Part shown: positions 28,908-30,629 of the stretch, in pieces
Position numbering within the stretch: the stretch's first letter is position 1
How the letters are laid out: each line of letters starts with the position of its first letter
Virus record (IMG/VR): IMGVR_UViG_3300007538_000113
Span: 1 to 30,629 of that record
Length of the DNA stretch: 30,629 bases
Reading direction: 5' to 3' (one strand)
From: a virus
The notes under the pieces: model-generated
The model's database searches: none
What the model saw: the letters and a program-made list of their open reading frames with translations, nothing else
Told to the model about the DNA's origin: nothing
Made by a program: the position numbers and the translations under genes

Positions 28908-29207
28908 ATGAAAACAATTCAAGAAATCCCTACATGGGTAAAAGGTCAAGCAGTAACAGCAACTATTTTTAATCTACGTCCTATCGGTGGCGAACTATTT
29001 CAAAGTGCAACATTTTATTATGCTTTATTAGATAGTGATTTAGTTATGGTTGCAGATGGCAATTTAACGATGTCAGGCGAATCTTATAACGAATGGGGTA
29101 ATGATGACGAGGTTGCTTATAACTGGGGCGCTAGTGAGCTTAATTTAGTTATTACAGGGGATTACGTAGCTCCAGTTGTAAAGGAATCCTTGACAGTTGA
29201 AGATTAG
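28908..29207 (+). CDS. small fibre-associated protein
   Basis: 99 residues: IPTWVKGQAVTATIFNLRPI, then FQSATFYYALLDSD, ADGNLTMSGESYNEWGNDDE and LNLVITGDYV. This pattern (IP.WV.G......F........SA.FYY.L....L..GNL.MSG..Y..W) is familiar from small proteins placed after tail fibres in flavobacterial phages, presumably fibre- or chaperone-like. It begins one base after the fibre stop. Confidence 0.65.
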   Translation: MKTIQEIPTWVKGQAVTATIFNLRPIGGELFQSATFYYALLDSDLVMVADGNLTMSGESYNEWGNDDEVAYNWGASELNLVITGDYVAPVVKESLTVED

Positions 29208-29490
29208 GGTTTTAGATACCGAGCTAAAAGTCGGTAATATTTCACGAAAAATTAATTCGGTTAATATACTTTCTTTTAGATATGACTTGTTTTGTGAGGG
29301 CATAAATATCATTTGTCAAATATGCGACGCTAATAATTGTATTTGTTTTGAAGAAGTTATATTTATAAAAAAAGAAACGCTTGATAAGTGGGGCAAAGAT
29401 GACAATTTTATAGTTAATGAGTTGTTAATACGATTAGGATTAAAGAAATACACAACTGAAGAGCAAGGAAATAAAAATATTAAAAAATGA
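29197..29490 (+). CDS. hypothetical protein with a TTG start (97 aa)
   Basis: The frame from 29197 has no in-frame ATG near its beginning, so TTG at 29197 (overlapping the previous gene by 11 bases) is the best start. 97 residues with a beta-rich front (LKVGNISRKINSVNILSFRY), four Cys (CEG, CQIC, CICF) that could bind metal, and KWGKDDNFIVNELLIRLGL before a Lys-rich end. Its TGA overlaps the portal ATG (ATGA at 29487). Function unknown. Confidence 0.55.
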   Translation: MKIRVLDTELKVGNISRKINSVNILSFRYDLFCEGINIICQICDANNCICFEEVIFIKKETLDKWGKDDNFIVNELLIRLGLKKYTTEEQGNKNIKK

Positions 29491-30629
29491 GTAATTTAAT
29501 AGCGATAAATTTTAGCGAATATTCACAACCAAAGTTCACTGAAAAGAAGAATCAAGATTGGGTTAATTATGGCGAAGATAATAAGTTCCCTTTGCACTTG
29601 CTTTCATTGCTTAATACGTCGGCAAAGCATAACGCTATCGTAAATGGTAAGGCTAATTACATCGCTGGTGGTGGTATTGTATTTGACGATGAAGCGAACC
29701 AGTATTTAGTTGAAAAGCCTATCAATAGGTCAAAAGAAAACATAAACGATATACTAGATAAAATTACTTTAGACATCGAAACTTTCGGAGGTTGCTATCT
29801 TGAGATTATTTACAATCATTTTGGCGATGCGGTTTCTTTATACCATATTGACTACGCAAAAGTTAGGTCTAATCCAGATAATACTTATTTCTACATATCG
29901 AATGAATGGGATATTAAAGCAAAGCCAAACGATATTAAATCTATTTCAGCATTTAATCCCGAAAACAAAGTAGGTAAGCAATTAATTTACTTAAAAGAGT
30001 ATCGTCCGGGCGTTAATACGTACACGTTACCAACTTATCAGGGTGCTTTAAATTATATCGAGCTAGATGTCGCGGTTTCTGAATTTCATTTAAACGCTAT
30101 TCATAACGGAATGATGCCTTCAAAAATGTTATCATTTAATAATGGTATTCCGACCGAAGAAGAACAACGTAAAATTGAGCGTCAAGTTAAAGACAAGTTT
30201 TCTGGTGAAAAGAACGCTGGTAAATTTATTATTAATTTTAATAACGACCCCGCAAAAGCTCCGACCGTGATTGACTTATCCGCTTCCGATTTAGATAAGC
30301 AATTTGATATGCTAAATAAGACTATACAACAAGAGATTTTCTCTGGTCATAGGATTACTTCAGCTTCATTGTTTGGTATCGCTCAAGAGGGCGCATTAGG
30401 TGCAAGGACTGAAATGCGCGACGCTTACGAGATATTCCAAAATACTTATGTAAGTGGCAAACAACAATTTATTGAAAGGTGGCTCGGTTATATTTTACCA
30501 TTGTTTGGAATCACAGCCGAATTTCATATTAAACATACCGAACCTTTAGGCTTTGAATTTAGCGAAGCGATTATTTCGGCTAATATGACACAAGAAGAAA
30601 TCCGCGAAAAGTTAGGATTGCCTCTTTTA
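29487..30629 (+). CDS. phage portal protein (3' end outside the window)
   Basis: ATG 29487 overlaps the preceding stop (ATGA); the frame is open to the window edge (381 codons). Portal features: NWVNYGEDNKFP-type start (IAINFSEYSQPKFTEKKNQD), LLNTSAKHNAIVNGKANYIA (~54-73), IETFGGCYLEIIYNHFG (~99-115), then FHLNAIHNGMMPSKMLSFNNG and EEEQRKIERQVKDKFSGEKN, followed by HRITSASLFGIAQEGALGAR (a classical portal element), MRDAYEIFQ and a C-terminal ANMTQEEIREKLGL. It probably continues some tens of residues. The connector genes at the window's left end would normally follow it. Confidence 0.85.
   Translation, partial: MSNLIAINFSEYSQPKFTEKKNQDWVNYGEDNKFPLHLLSLLNTSAKHNAIVNGKANYIAGGGIVFDDEANQYLVEKPINRSKENINDILDKITLDIETFGGCYLEIIYNHFGDAVSLYHIDYAKVRSNPDNTYFYISNEWDIKAKPNDIKSISAFNPENKVGKQLIYLKEYRPGVNTYTLPTYQGALNYIELDVAVSEFHLNAIHNGMMPSKMLSFNNGIPTEEEQRKIERQVKDKFSGEKNAGKFIINFNNDPAKAPTVIDLSASDLDKQFDMLNKTIQQEIFSGHRITSASLFGIAQEGALGARTEMRDAYEIFQNTYVSGKQQFIERWLGYILPLFGITAEFHIKHTEPLGFEFSEAIISANMTQEEIREKLGLPLL

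Noticed and set aside
1-30629. Temperate lifestyle, CRISPR arrays, tRNA genes or insertion sequences
   Set aside because: No integrase, repressor, transposase, spaced repeats of CRISPR type or cloverleaf-like sequence was recognised by eye; an undetected tRNA cannot be fully excluded without a scan.

Overview
This window is almost certainly most of the genome of a tailed, siphovirus-like bacteriophage of a Bacteroidota host, probably Flavobacteriia. The DNA is AT-rich and gene-dense, with start and stop codons overlapping (ATGA, TAATG). Shine-Dalgarno-like leaders are rare, and the recognisable promoters carry the Bacteroidota -7 box TAnnTTTG. Many virion proteins (the 16147 and 17388 tail proteins, the 23404 protein, the 28908 protein, the XkdF-type protease) look like types common in flavobacterial phages. 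No integrase, excisionase, CI-like repressor, tRNA, CRISPR array or insertion sequence was seen, so a virulent lifestyle is the simplest reading.

Layout. 1-1416: end of an upstream gene (possibly a minor head protein), then head-tail connector genes and a small membrane protein. 1454-3842: a promoter-led operon with a metallophosphoesterase, a nucleotide diphosphohydrolase-like protein and a lysis cassette (DUF5675 endolysin candidate, two-TM holin candidate, candidate one-piece spanin), closed by a terminator. 3846-12439: a long rightward early operon from a strong promoter with tandem 11-bp repeats. It encodes small early proteins, an ERF recombinase, a small protein with an SSB-like tail, a DnaA domain IV-like protein, a Lin1244/DUF4373-type replication protein, a DnaB-like helicase, an adenine methyltransferase, two PD-(D/E)XK nucleases, a sigma-factor-like protein, a ParB-like protein and an HNH nuclease. 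12441-14186: packaging (Cys-rich protein, small and large terminase). 14187-14467: a non-coding control region rich in dyads. 14468-23916: tail chaperone with a likely -1 frameshift, neck/tail proteins, tape measure, protease, scaffold, major capsid and a probable major tail protein.

24687-23935 holds four small leftward genes, convergent with the virion genes. A 340-bp non-coding region (24688-25027) sits between their promoter and the tail-fibre module. 25028-29490 holds the fibre module, including a 1172-residue fibre with an S74 chaperone domain, and 29487-30629 is a portal gene cut by the window end.

The two window ends appear to be neighbours on a circular or circularly permuted map: the portal is cut at the right end and the connectors open the left end, with only the portal C-terminus and perhaps a minor head gene missing between them.

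The most interesting signals lie outside the coding annotation. The rightward and leftward early promoters share an identical architecture, TATGACAATT-N17-TAnnTTTG with an upstream 11-bp tandem copy. The 24.7-25.0 kb region adds four more 11-bp repeats in the same register, a 21-bp palindrome, and a roughly 60-bp near-copy of an internal segment of the replication gene at 6.6 kb. Together with a pair of paralogous small genes, one in each early operon, this suggests a two-arm early regulon and a candidate replication origin.
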